64,000 nt of DNA from Arcanobacterium canis (GTDB taxonomy: Bacteria; Actinomycetota; Actinomycetes; Actinomycetales; Actinomycetaceae): assembly GCF_029625435.1 (NCBI RefSeq), contig NZ_CP121208.1:930001-994000 (forward strand), read 5' to 3'. A program made the position numbers and the translations under genes. Positions 26,462 to 34,251 of this stretch are shown here, one piece after another. Every line of letters starts with the position of its first letter. Position 1 is the stretch's first letter. The notes beneath the pieces were generated by a model. That model was not told where the DNA came from. It saw only the letters and a list, made by a program, of their open reading frames with translations, and did no database searches.

Positions 26462-26510
26462 TGTTACTCCTTGTTCAAATAAAAATTCACCGAAAATAAG
26501 GCTACCGCGC

Positions 26511-27770
26511 TCATGAAAGGTTGGCCACGATGGCGTTAACAATAGCGACGCTTACCTCATGTTTACTTCCTTCAGCGTGCCCGATAGTACGGCCATGCGG
26601 GTCCACAATTGTGATTTCAGTATCGACATCTCCAAAGCCTGAGTGCGTGCCAACTTGATTGATCACCAGGAGATCTGCCCCTTTGCGTTTCGCTTTCGCC
26701 ACGCCATACTCATATGCGGTGTGCGTGTCGTCGCCAGTTTCGGCAGCAAAGCCAACAACCACTTGTCCATCGCGACGTCGGTGGTGTGCGAGATCGGCGA
26801 GAATATCAGGATTTTCTTCAAGATCGAGGTGCAGCTGACCTTGCCTTTTAATCTTGGTTTTTGAGGCAGCTACCCGGTAGTCCGACACTGCTGCAGCCAT
26901 CACAACGACATGGGCAGATGGCGAGATATCGTTCATCGCTGAGTGGAGCTGCGCGGCAGTTTCCACATCCACAACGGTGGCACCGGGAAGTTCACGACGT
27001 GCCGAAGGGATATTGGCGGCAACAAACGTCACGCAAGCACCTCGCTTGAGCGCTGTTTGAGCCAGCTCAATCCCCATCCGTCCAGAGGACCGATTGCCAA
27101 TAAAACGTACAGGATCGATCGGCTCACGTGTTCCGCCTGCACTAATGACGAAATGAACACCGTGCAACTCATCCGACGTCGCACCACAGAAACCACGCGA
27201 GACAAGATTGGCAATCGCAATCGAGGCAATATCTTCCGGTTCCATCATCCGACCGGCGCCGCTATCTACTCCTGTCAGTCTGCCACTGACGGGACCGGCA
27301 AAAATCGCTCCTCGCGACGCAAGGAGATCAATATTGGACACAGTAGCCGGGTGTTCCCACATCTGCGTATGCATCGCTGGCGCAATAATCAGCGGACACG
27401 TTGCCACCAGCGCAGAGGCAGTGAGCATGTTGTCTGCCATACCTGTAGCTAATTTTGCGATCGTATTGGCAGTCGCCGGGGCAACAATAAACAAATCTGC
27501 CGCAGCGCCTGTTCGCACATGAGCCACCTCGTCGGCTTCCTCTGGGACGTGGACATATGCCGGGTGCCCTGAAAGCGCCTCCCACGTGGTACGGCCGACC
27601 ATTTCGAGCGACGCCGGCGTGGGAACCACACGAACGTCTGCGCCCCACTCCTTGAGACGACGCAGAAGAATCGCGCTCTTATACGCAGCAATTCCCCCAC
27701 TGACGCCAAGAAGAATCCGGGGTCGAAAAACGCCTCCCGGTCGGGAGGCATTTTCATGGGTGCTCGTCAT
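26511..27770 (-). CDS. coaBC: Bifunctional CoaBC (phosphopantothenoylcysteine synthetase/decarboxylase)
   Basis: A 419-aa enzyme for two steps of coenzyme A synthesis. The N-terminal flavin-dependent CoaC domain shows [10 protein letters not shown], the His of Val-Ala-His-Val, Pro-Ala-Thr-Ala-Asn-Thr and Pro-Ala-Met-His. The C-terminal CoaB domain begins about 200 with [10 protein letters not shown] and has Asn-Arg-Ser-Ser-Gly-Arg-Met-Gly. The start is six bases after rpoZ. The first 20 codons include a GC-rich hairpin with a T-run (separate entry). It belongs to the gmk-rpoZ-coaBC-metK-priA cluster typical of actinobacteria. Confidence 0.95.
   Translation of the reverse strand: MTSTHENASRPGGVFRPRILLGVSGGIAAYKSAILLRRLKEWGADVRVVPTPASLEMVGRTTWEALSGHPAYVHVPEEADEVAHVRTGAAADLFIVAPATANTIAKLATGMADNMLTASALVATCPLIIAPAMHTQMWEHPATVSNIDLLASRGAIFAGPVSGRLTGVDSGAGRMMEPEDIASIAIANLVSRGFCGATSDELHGVHFVISAGGTREPIDPVRFIGNRSSGRMGIELAQTALKRGACVTFVAANIPSARRELPGATVVDVETAAQLHSAMNDISPSAHVVVMAAAVSDYRVAASKTKIKRQGQLHLDLEENPDILADLAHHRRRDGQVVVGFAAETGDDTHTAYEYGVAKAKRKGADLLVINQVGTHSGFGDVDTEITIVDPHGRTIGHAEGSKHEVSVAIVNAIVANLS
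27726..27749 (-). terminator. Terminator-like hairpin within the 5' coding part of coaBC
   Basis: On the minus strand GCCTCCC-GACC-GGGAGGC is followed by G and then TTTTT. It lies 21-45 bases into coaBC, encoding the Ala-Ser-Arg-Pro-Gly-Gly-Val-Phe segment. No alternative start codon is available downstream of it before the conserved domain, so coaBC transcription from the rpoZ side must pass through it. It may attenuate coaBC. Confidence 0.6.
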
Positions 27771-27776
27771 GATCGA

Positions 27777-28046
27777 TTACTCAGCATCCGAGGACATCGT
27801 GAGCTTGTCTTCCACGATCTCTTCAAGAGCAAGCGAAAGTGGCTTGTCTTCGGGAGCCGACGGTACGAGCGGGCCAACAGTCGTGATGTTGCCATCGCCC
27901 GACTTGAGCTCCTGGCGGTACTCGTTGATCTGACGAGCACGCGCGGCACCGTAGACGGCAAGCGTGTACTTCGAATCCACACGCTCGAGCAGATCATCAA
28001 TAGCAGGCTTCGTAATGCCTTCAGGATTTGGGGTAGTTCCGTACAT
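27777..28046 (-). CDS. rpoZ: RNA polymerase omega subunit
   Basis: An 89-aa omega subunit that helps assemble beta' into RNA polymerase. It shows Gly-Ile-Thr-Lys-Pro-Ala-Ile-Asp-Asp-Leu-Leu, Ser-Lys-Tyr-Thr-Leu-Ala-Val-Tyr-Gly-Ala-Ala-Arg-Ala-Arg-Gln-Ile-Asn, and the C-terminal Lys-Pro-Leu-Ser-Leu-Ala-Leu-Glu-Glu-Ile. AAGGAGGCACT supplies a strong ribosome site. It lies between gmk and coaBC as in mycobacteria and Streptomyces. Confidence 0.95.
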   Translation of the reverse strand: MYGTTPNPEGITKPAIDDLLERVDSKYTLAVYGAARARQINEYRQELKSGDGNITTVGPLVPSAPEDKPLSLALEEIVEDKLTMSSDAE

Positions 28047-28076
28047 AGTGCCTCCTTAAGTCAGCGAGTCTTCAGT

Positions 28077-28628
28077 TTACTCGTCTACGCCGAGAATTTG
28101 CAGTAGCTCGTCGGTGGCTTGAGCCACTGTATCGTTGACAACGATGTAGTCAAACTCAGATTCCGAAGCGAGTTCAATCTTGGCAGTCTCAAGCCTGCGA
28201 GCCTGATCCTCAGCCGTCTCGGTACCACGAGCACGAAGACGGTATTGAAGGTCTTCGAACGACGGCGGTGCGAGAAAGATCTGGATTGCTTCCGGCATCG
28301 ATTCACGAACCTGTCGTGCGCCTGCGAGATCAAGCTCCAAGATTACTGTTTTTCCAGCCTCGAGCGCATCTTCAACCGGCTTGCGGATAGTGCCATACTT
28401 GTACATGCGATGGACAATTGCCCATTCGAGCATGTCGCCAGCTTCGACCATCGCGTCAAACTTCTCATCCGAAACGAAATGGTAATCCACTCCATCGGTC
28501 TCGCCTGGGCGTGCCGGACGCGTGGTAGCAGAAATCGAATACCACAGTTGGGGAGCTCGAGCAAGGAGCTCCTTGAGCACAGTCCCCTTCCCCACAGCTG
28601 TGGGACCAGAAATTACGAATGCTTGCAT
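28077..28628 (-). CDS. gmk: Guanylate kinase
   Basis: A 183-aa enzyme phosphorylating GMP to GDP. P-loop Gly-Pro-Thr-Ala-Val-Gly-Lys-Gly, GMP-binding Ser-Ala-Thr-Thr-Arg-Pro-Ala-Arg-Pro-Gly-Glu and Tyr-His-Phe, and the lid region Arg-Leu-Arg-Ala-Arg-Gly-Thr-Glu are present. Length is typical. A terminator separates it from the upstream mIHF gene, so it probably heads its own transcript with rpoZ. Confidence 0.96.
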   Translation of the reverse strand: MQAFVISGPTAVGKGTVLKELLARAPQLWYSISATTRPARPGETDGVDYHFVSDEKFDAMVEAGDMLEWAIVHRMYKYGTIRKPVEDALEAGKTVILELDLAGARQVRESMPEAIQIFLAPPSFEDLQYRLRARGTETAEDQARRLETAKIELASESEFDYIVVNDTVAQATDELLQILGVDE

Positions 28629-28663
28629 GGATCCTATGGTGCCACGTTTTCATACCACGCAAA

Positions 28664-28706
28664 CAAAAATAGACGGCCTCGGTGAGACACTTCACCGAGG
28701 CCGTCT
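28664..28706 (-). terminator. Terminator of the mIHF gene
   Basis: A perfect 15-bp stem (28671-28685 and 28692-28706) with a 6-nt loop, followed on the minus strand by ATTTTTGTTTG. A strong intrinsic terminator 21 bases past the mIHF stop. Confidence 0.93.
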
Positions 28707-28727
28707 ATCCTTGAAGGAAACGAAAAA

Positions 28728-29039
28728 TCATCCAAAGAGATCAATCAATGCTTTTGCCTGGTGTGGACCAAGACCAGCCACGCGACGTGAAGCTGCGATA
28801 TTTGCAGACTCCATAATCGCTGCAGCTTTCGCCTCACCGATACCCGGCAGAGACATCAGCATTGCACTAACTTTGAGCTTCCCAGCAATATCGTCTGACT
28901 TCGCTTGTTCAATAACTTTGGATACGCTGATCTGGCCTGCCTTAAGTTTCGATTTCAGCTCTGCACGCTGTGCACGTACTACTGCAGCTTTCTCAAGCGC
29001 TGCCTTACGCTGTTCCGGGGTGAGTGTGGGAAGAGCCAT
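28728..29039 (-). CDS. mihF: Actinobacterial integration host factor (mIHF)
   Basis: A 103-aa nucleoid-associated protein of the actinobacterial mIHF/sIHF family, unrelated to enteric IHF. It has Thr-Pro-Glu-Gln-Arg-Lys-Ala-Ala-Leu-Glu-Lys-Ala near the N-terminus and the helix-two-turns-helix Leu-Pro-Gly-Ile-Gly-Glu-Ala-Lys-Ala-Ala-Ala-Ile-Met, Arg-Arg-Val-Ala-Gly-Leu-Gly-Pro-His-Gln near the end. The second ATG of an ATGATG pair is chosen: AGGAGG stands five bases before it but only two before the first. It binds DNA and bends it, affecting supercoiling. It sits upstream of gmk as in other actinobacteria. Confidence 0.94.
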   Translation of the reverse strand: MALPTLTPEQRKAALEKAAVVRAQRAELKSKLKAGQISVSKVIEQAKSDDIAGKLKVSAMLMSLPGIGEAKAAAIMESANIAASRRVAGLGPHQAKALIDLFG

Positions 29040-29240
29040 CATAGCCTCCTGAAAACGATCGGACACGAAGTTATTTGTTACATATCTTATGAATAATGTG
29101 GCCTTCACGCGTACTTTTGAGAGACTCAAATGCCTTTAAAATAGCCGTCGAAAACGTTTACGCAGGTCAGAGGTTGAAGGTGAAACGATTTACATCGCAG
29201 TTACACCGCTCACATTCTGATATCGTTGCGCAACAACAAG

Positions 29241-29282
29241 GAAGGTGTTGGCCAGACTGCAATATGCCTGACCAACACCTTC
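29241..29282 (-). terminator. Terminator after nusB
   Basis: GAAGGTGTTGG / CCAACACCTTC forms an 11-bp stem that extends by three further pairs after one mismatch, with a 12-nt loop; on the minus strand CTTGTTGTTG follows. It closes the long aro/efp/nusB transcript. The remaining sequence up to the mIHF gene holds its promoter, which I cannot place confidently. Confidence 0.8.
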
Positions 29283-29318
29283 TTCACGTGTTCACAAAAG
29301 AGTGCTCACGATAAATGG

Positions 29319-29789
29319 TTAGCTCTCCTCACGTCCAGAATTTTCAAGCTCCCAGATTTCTGAAACGCGATTAAGAATGCCCATTGTGAACGAAACAGAC
29401 TTATCTGTCGAGAACTCACGTGCAAGTGACGCAACCTCATTGATGACCACGGGGCGATCAACTCCCAAATACATGAGCTCGACAGCGCCGAGCCGCAGTA
29501 GATTGCGATCAACAATTGTCATACGATCAATCGACCATGCACCCGAAGCAGCATCAATCATCGAGTCGATGTTCTCCGCATTCTCAATGAAATGCGAGAC
29601 GATCTCGACGCCATACTGTCCGATCGGTACCTGATGCGTCGATTCACTTTGGCGCAACTTGAGTAAATCTAGCGCGTCACAAGAGCTCAACCCTTTAAAG
29701 TCAACCTCGTACAGCACATCAAGCGAACGCTGACGCTGCAGCGATCTGCCCTTACGCCGGCCATCACGGCGAGACCTGTTCTGTGACAT
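29319..29789 (-). CDS. nusB: Transcription antitermination protein NusB
   Basis: A 156-aa all-helical RNA-binding protein that with NusE binds boxA and supports rRNA transcription. The basic N-terminus (Ser-Arg-Arg-Asp-Gly-Arg-Arg-Lys-Gly-Arg) leads to Ala-Leu-Asp-Val-type Ser-Leu-Asp-Val-Leu-Tyr-Glu-Val-Asp and the C-terminal Pro-Val-Val-Ile-Asn-Glu-Val-Ala-Ser-Leu-Ala-Arg-Glu-Phe. The start overlaps the efp stop by one base. efp-nusB adjacency is conserved. It is the last gene of its transcript, ahead of a hairpin. Confidence 0.94.
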   Translation of the reverse strand: MSQNRSRRDGRRKGRSLQRQRSLDVLYEVDFKGLSSCDALDLLKLRQSESTHQVPIGQYGVEIVSHFIENAENIDSMIDAASGAWSIDRMTIVDRNLLRLGAVELMYLGVDRPVVINEVASLAREFSTDKSVSFTMGILNRVSEIWELENSGREES

Positions 29790-30346
29790 CAGGCGCGTGT
29801 GAGGTATTCGCCCGTGCGGGTGTCAACCTTGATCTTGTCGCCTTCATTGACGAACAACGGAACCTGAACCTCGTATCCAGTCTCGACCGTTGCAGGCTTG
29901 GTACCTGCGTTCGAGCGATCACCTTGGAGACCGGGCTCGGTGAAGGTCACTTCGAGAACAACCGATGCAGGGAGTTCGATGAACAGAACGGTTCCTTCGT
30001 TCGTTGCGACGACGGCGTTCTGGTTTTCCAGAAGGAAATTCTTGGAGGAACCGATCACATTGGAAGAGATAGGAAGCTGCTCGTAAGTGTCCAGATCCAT
30101 GAACACATAGTCAGTTCCATCATTGTAGAGGTACTGCATATCGCGGCGATCAACCGTTGCGGTCTCTACCTTGACACCTGCGTTAAACGTACGGTCAACG
30201 TTCTTTCCCGAGAGGACATTCTTGAGCTTGGTACGAACGAAAGCTGGGCCCTTGCCCGGCTTAACGTGCTGGAACTCGACAACCTGCCATAGCTGGTTAT
30301 CGATCTTGAGCACCATACCGTTCTTCAACTCGTTTGTTGTTGCCAC
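29789..30346 (-). CDS. efp: Elongation factor P
   Basis: A 185-aa three-domain beta-barrel factor that relieves ribosome stalling at polyproline. The domain I loop Lys-Pro-Gly-Lys-Gly-Pro-Ala places Lys32 at the tip that contacts the P-site tRNA. The GTG start is chosen because AGGAAGAAGG lies five bases before it and it gives the family N-terminus Ala-Thr-Thr-Asn-Glu; a longer in-frame version adds 13 unrelated residues. No EpmA/EarP-type modification gene is visible nearby. Confidence 0.96.
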   Translation of the reverse strand: MATTNELKNGMVLKIDNQLWQVVEFQHVKPGKGPAFVRTKLKNVLSGKNVDRTFNAGVKVETATVDRRDMQYLYNDGTDYVFMDLDTYEQLPISSNVIGSSKNFLLENQNAVVATNEGTVLFIELPASVVLEVTFTEPGLQGDRSNAGTKPATVETGYEVQVPLFVNEGDKIKVDTRTGEYLTRA

Positions 30347-30440
30347 GTGAACCTTCTTCCTGGGAACCAAAAATATTTGCCCCACAATGATAGCTCACCA
30401 ATGCAAACTGTCAGCATTGACAAAGCAATTATGAGCGATC

Positions 30441-30950
30441 TTACGCAAGAGACGCCGCAATCTCCGCTATATCTCGATCAGAGGTTTCGATCACCTCGTT
30501 CACCACCGGTTCAGCGAGAAGACGCATTGTTTCCATCAATTCGCGCAGATGTCGTCGAGGCATCATGATCGCTGCTGAGTGTTGCCCCATCATGCCATTT
30601 CGACGAACCAACGTCGATAAATCAGCATGAAGCCAAACAATCCGTCCACCGTGAGCGCTCATCTCCCCGAGCGTCGCCATGGCAGCGCTGTTGTGTTGCA
30701 ATGACTCACTCGAAGCTGCAATCACAAACTTCCCATCGGCGTCAACTTGATCAAGGAGCTCTAACAACACGGATTCGCTCACCTGGACTCGTTGTTCTCG
30801 TGGAACAAGGAGATAGAGATCGGCGGGCTCAACTCCGAAACGTTGCGCAACGATTTGGTCGGTATCCGCAGCGGTATAGCCGAGGTTTTGTAGCTCACGC
30901 GCAATGGAGGTCTTTCCACTTCCAGGGGCGCCAAGGAGAACAATCGTCAT
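30441..30950 (-). CDS. Shikimate-kinase-like P-loop protein, probably not a shikimate kinase
   Basis: A 169-aa protein of the shikimate kinase fold: P-loop Gly-Ala-Pro-Gly-Ser-Gly-Lys-Thr (7-14), then Thr-Asp at the Asp-x-Asp position. The shikimate-binding features are missing: no Gly-Gly-Gly (it reads Ile-Ala-Ala-Ser-Ser-Glu), no Phe-Arg-x-x-Glu, and the lid Arg-Pro-Leu is replaced by Arg-Asn-Gly-Met-Met-Gly. It overlaps the aroK-aroB fusion by four bases. Since the fusion already has a complete kinase domain, this is a diverged duplicate of unknown substrate. ATP binding is likely retained. Confidence 0.8.
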   Translation of the reverse strand: MTIVLLGAPGSGKTSIARELQNLGYTAADTDQIVAQRFGVEPADLYLLVPREQRVQVSESVLLELLDQVDADGKFVIAASSESLQHNSAAMATLGEMSAHGGRIVWLHADLSTLVRRNGMMGQHSAAIMMPRRHLRELMETMRLLAEPVVNEVIETSDRDIAEIAASLA

Positions 30951-32512
30951 TCCACTCCAATCGCATCGAATGCTCGGTCACATCCATCAGGCGCAGTCAC
31001 AATATGCGCTTCCCCGACATCACTCAACACAACAAATCGTAGCTGCCCATCACGTACTTTTTTATCAGCAAACATATATTTCAGTAGCTCGCGACGATTA
31101 GCATTTGGAGCGCTTATCGGCAAACCTACCGCTGAAAAGAGGTCGCGATGGAGGTTCGCCAGTTTCGGATCAGCAAGGCCTTCCGCAACAGCTAATTCAG
31201 CAGCAAAAACGCATCCAATGGCGACTGCTTCCCCATGTGCCATCGTGTATCCACTCGCGGCTTCTAAGGCATGAGCCAATGTGTGTCCGTAGTTTAAAAA
31301 TTCGCGTTGGCCTGATTCATGAAGATCAGCGGAAACGATCTGTGCCTTGAGCGAGATTGCCTGGACAGCAACCTCGTTCAACGCGAATGACGTGGGATCG
31401 AGAATCCTTTCCTTCTGCTCCAGTACCGTCTCGATGATTGAAGATTTCGAAATGAGACCGCATTTGATGACCTCTCCCATTCCTTCCCGTAATTTCGGTA
31501 GCGGCAAAGTGGCCAGCACATCGAAATCGGCGAAGACACCGACAGGCGAGTGAAACGCTCCAATAAGGTTCTTTCCAAATGACATGTTGATCCCAGTTTT
31601 TCCACCGACAGCTGCATCAACCATTCCCAGAAGTGTTGTCGGAACGCTAATCCACGGGAGACCACGTAGCCACGTCGCGCTCGCAAATCCGCCGACGTCG
31701 GTCGTCGCTCCTCCCCCAACAGCCACGACGACGCCGTCACGCGAGACTCCCATCTCGTGAAGACGATCCCATATTGTTTCCAGAACCGTCACCGTCTTTG
31801 CTTCCTCACCACGTGGCAAGGTGAGAACCGTGGCAGGTGTGCCAAGTTGCTTCATTGAGGTGGCAATCTGGTTCGCGAGTTGAACGACATCGGGAGACGT
31901 GACAACCACTCCCGCCGCGTATTTTGCGGCACAACGAGCCGCGAGAGGTGCAACGGCACGTCCAATAACGACGTCGTAAGAGTGCTCAGCGTTTATTTGT
32001 CGAACAACCGGAGGATTTAATAATGCATTCACGACCACTGAGGTCGTGTGTTCCGTCGAAAACCGTGATGAATCCACAATAATATTTGCGTTCTCGTAGT
32101 AAAGAGCGGCACGCTCGGCACGCAACCGCGCAATTTTTTGCCCGACGCGTGAGGCCAACAGAGGGCGTGCGGAGCGTCCATGCTCAACGCGAGCAGCGAG
32201 TACTTCGTCGGAAGCATCGACGAGGACTACAGGAACCTCCCGCAACAATGCACGCGTGCCCGCGTCAAGAATTGCGCCACCGCCAAGTGAGAGGATACCG
32301 TCGAACCCGTCCATCGCTTTTGCAACAGTCGCAGCTTCAATCTGACGAAAGTGGTCTTCACCGACGCGGAAAAGGTCAGCAATCTTTTTGCCGGTAGAAC
32401 GTTCGATCAATGAATCCGTGTCTTCGAACCCGACGCCAAGACGGTTCGCAACCCGTCGTCCAATTGAGCTCTTCCCGCTCCCCGGCATTCCGATAAAAAC
32501 TGCACGTACCAT
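30947..32512 (-). CDS. aroKB: Fused shikimate kinase / 3-dehydroquinate synthase
   Basis: A 521-aa fusion of two shikimate-pathway enzymes. Residues 1-165 are shikimate kinase: Gly-Met-Pro-Gly-Ser-Gly-Lys-Ser, Asp-Thr-Asp, Phe-Arg-x-x-Glu, Leu-Gly-Gly-Gly-Ala, Arg-Pro-Leu-Leu. Residues about 170-521 are 3-dehydroquinate synthase: Leu-Pro-Arg-Gly-Glu-x-x-Lys, Gly-Gly-Gly-Ala-Thr-Thr-Asp-Val-Gly-Gly-Phe, and zinc ligands in Glu-Val-Ile-Lys-Cys, Asn-Tyr-Gly-His-Thr-Leu-Ala-His and Met-Ala-His-Gly-Glu. It catalyses steps 2 and 5, which are not consecutive. It abuts aroC with one shared base and overlaps the kinase-like gene downstream. Confidence 0.95.
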   Translation of the reverse strand: MVRAVFIGMPGSGKSSIGRRVANRLGVGFEDTDSLIERSTGKKIADLFRVGEDHFRQIEAATVAKAMDGFDGILSLGGGAILDAGTRALLREVPVVLVDASDEVLAARVEHGRSARPLLASRVGQKIARLRAERAALYYENANIIVDSSRFSTEHTTSVVVNALLNPPVVRQINAEHSYDVVIGRAVAPLAARCAAKYAAGVVVTSPDVVQLANQIATSMKQLGTPATVLTLPRGEEAKTVTVLETIWDRLHEMGVSRDGVVVAVGGGATTDVGGFASATWLRGLPWISVPTTLLGMVDAAVGGKTGINMSFGKNLIGAFHSPVGVFADFDVLATLPLPKLREGMGEVIKCGLISKSSIIETVLEQKERILDPTSFALNEVAVQAISLKAQIVSADLHESGQREFLNYGHTLAHALEAASGYTMAHGEAVAIGCVFAAELAVAEGLADPKLANLHRDLFSAVGLPISAPNANRRELLKYMFADKKVRDGQLRFVVLSDVGEAHIVTAPDGCDRAFDAIGVE

Positions 32513-33714
32513 CAGCGTTGCATCTGCGGAATATGCGCGAGGAATCCGTCAAGGTTGCGCCTGACTTCGGCGAGAGAATCTCCCCCCGTCTTGTCAAGGA
32601 GCGCTTGGGCGATGACAAGTGCCAACATTGCCTCTGCGATAACAGCGCCAGGGACCACTGCGCACGTATCCGACCGTTGATGATTCGCCGTCGCACTATC
32701 ACCCGTCACGACATCGATTGTCTCAAGAGCACGCGGCACTGTTGAAATAGGTTTGAATGCTAAACGGACAGTGATCGCTTCGCCATTCGAAATTCCGCCT
32801 TCAATTCCGCCCGCCCGGTTGGTGCGTCGGTACACGCGATCACTGCGGTAAATTTCGTCATGTGCCTGGGAGCCGCGGCGCATCGCGGAGGTAAACCCAT
32901 CCCCGATTTCCACGCCTTTAACCGAGGGAATCGACATCATCGCACCCGCAATTTTTGCGTCTAATCGTTGGTCGTCAACTGCGTAAGTACCCAAACCCTG
33001 CGGAACATTCCACGCCGTTACTTCGACGATGCCGCCAAGGGTATCACCTGCTTTTTTTGCCTCATCGATCTGAGCAATGAAGCTCTGAGCGAGTTCTGGA
33101 TCGAGTTGGCGCACTGGGCTTGCATCCAAAGCTTGTGCCATCTGCGCCGATGCTGGTGGAACTTCGGAGCGAATCGATCCGATACCAATTACCTGCGAAA
33201 CGATCTCAATGTCTGCAACCTGGCGCAGCAACTGCTTGGCAACTTCGCCAAGTGCCACCCGCGCAGCTGTTTCTCGCGCTGAGGCACGTTCAAGGACATT
33301 TCGAGCCGAGGAAAACCCGTACTTATTCATCCCGACAAGATCAGCATGACCAGGGCGTGGCTGAGTCAATGGCCGGTAGCGTGCGATCTCCTTCGCATCC
33401 CCTTTTCCATCACTACGCACGAGAGCATCATGAGAAACGGGTTGGGGGGACATGACAGCTTCCCATTTGGGCCATTCAGTATTTGCGATTGTCATGGCAA
33501 TCGGCGAACCGAGAGTTATGCCGTGTCGCACTCCTGAAAGAATTTCAAGCTGGTCCGCTTCAAATTTTTGTCTGCTCCCTCGGCCATATCCATGGCGACG
33601 ACGTGCAAGTGCTTTTTCGATTGCTTCGTCACTGATATCGACACCCGCTGGGATTCCCTCAATGAGCGCCACCAAAGCTTTTCCGTGTGATTCACCCGCA
33701 GTTGACCAATGCAT
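32512..33714 (-). CDS. aroC: Chorismate synthase
   Basis: A 400-aa FMN-dependent enzyme, last step of the shikimate pathway. It opens with Thr-Ala-Gly-Glu-Ser-His-Gly and shows the signature Arg-Arg-His-Gly-Tyr-Gly-Arg-Gly, Gly-Asp-Gly-Phe, and Asn-Arg-Ala-Gly-Gly-Ile-Glu-Gly-Gly-Ile-Ser-Asn-Gly. Length is typical. The ribosome site is weak, so translation may be coupled to the A24 gene ending 12 bases upstream. It makes a coherent unit with aroKB; the aroE homologue two genes upstream appears degenerate. Confidence 0.96.
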   Translation of the reverse strand: MHWSTAGESHGKALVALIEGIPAGVDISDEAIEKALARRRHGYGRGSRQKFEADQLEILSGVRHGITLGSPIAMTIANTEWPKWEAVMSPQPVSHDALVRSDGKGDAKEIARYRPLTQPRPGHADLVGMNKYGFSSARNVLERASARETAARVALGEVAKQLLRQVADIEIVSQVIGIGSIRSEVPPASAQMAQALDASPVRQLDPELAQSFIAQIDEAKKAGDTLGGIVEVTAWNVPQGLGTYAVDDQRLDAKIAGAMMSIPSVKGVEIGDGFTSAMRRGSQAHDEIYRSDRVYRRTNRAGGIEGGISNGEAITVRLAFKPISTVPRALETIDVVTGDSATANHQRSDTCAVVPGAVIAEAMLALVIAQALLDKTGGDSLAEVRRNLDGFLAHIPQMQR

Positions 33715-33726
33715 GAAAGTATTATC

Positions 33727-34251
33727 TCACGTTAACGCGTCAACGCACGCACATCCGGCAACAAGGGCAGGACCGAATGGATGGGTGTCTGTCCGATGCA
33801 ACCGTTGACGAATCATCAAGGTACCAAGCGCCACGCAGTGACAAGCGATCGCAATCACACACGCCCACCATATTCGCTGTGGTGCAAGGGCCCCTTGCCA
33901 CAGAGCGATCGCGAGAAGTAAGCGGGCATCCCCTACTCCGATGAGACGTCCTCGGCTGGCTAACGAAATTCCTGCTATGACACCGGCACAGCCGACGCTC
34001 CAGAGCCAATGAAGCAGAGGCGTCCCCTGGGATATTGCCGCAATCATGGCCACAATAATCGCAATATTTGTCCACGACACTCGTAGTGTTTGGGTGTGAA
34101 AATCTAAGCGGGCATTTGCGATCAACGGAAGATAAAACACTCCCATCAGCGCAAGTCGCCAGGGAGTGTCCTGGTTGAAAAAAGCACACAGAACAACCGC
34201 GATGGTGAGTAAAACAGCCATGGCGTCACGATATCTCGGGCCCACAATCAC
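33727..34251 (-). CDS. A24-type prepilin peptidase-like membrane protein
   Basis: A 174-aa protein with about five membrane helices. The catalytic aspartates of A24 aspartic peptidases fit: Asn-Ala-Arg-Leu-Asp (about residue 50) and Gly-Val-Gly-Asp-Ala-Arg-Leu-Leu (about 105). The methyltransferase N-terminal domain of full PilD is missing, as in FppA/TadV-type peptidases. It overlaps the aroE-like stop by four bases. A peptidase gene in this aro operon is common in actinobacteria. No pilin or secretion genes are in the window, so its substrate is unknown. Confidence 0.78.
   Translation of the reverse strand: MIVGPRYRDAMAVLLTIAVVLCAFFNQDTPWRLALMGVFYLPLIANARLDFHTQTLRVSWTNIAIIVAMIAAISQGTPLLHWLWSVGCAGVIAGISLASRGRLIGVGDARLLLAIALWQGALAPQRIWWACVIAIACHCVALGTLMIRQRLHRTDTHPFGPALVAGCACVDALT

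Noticed and set aside
25222-26510. Possible SAM riboswitch upstream of metK
   Set aside because: The gap is short, overlaps coaBC, and no SAM aptamer consensus is present.
29225-29234. Palindrome GTTGCGCAAC near the nusB terminator
   Set aside because: A common 10-bp palindrome next to a terminator stem; no partner sites seen.
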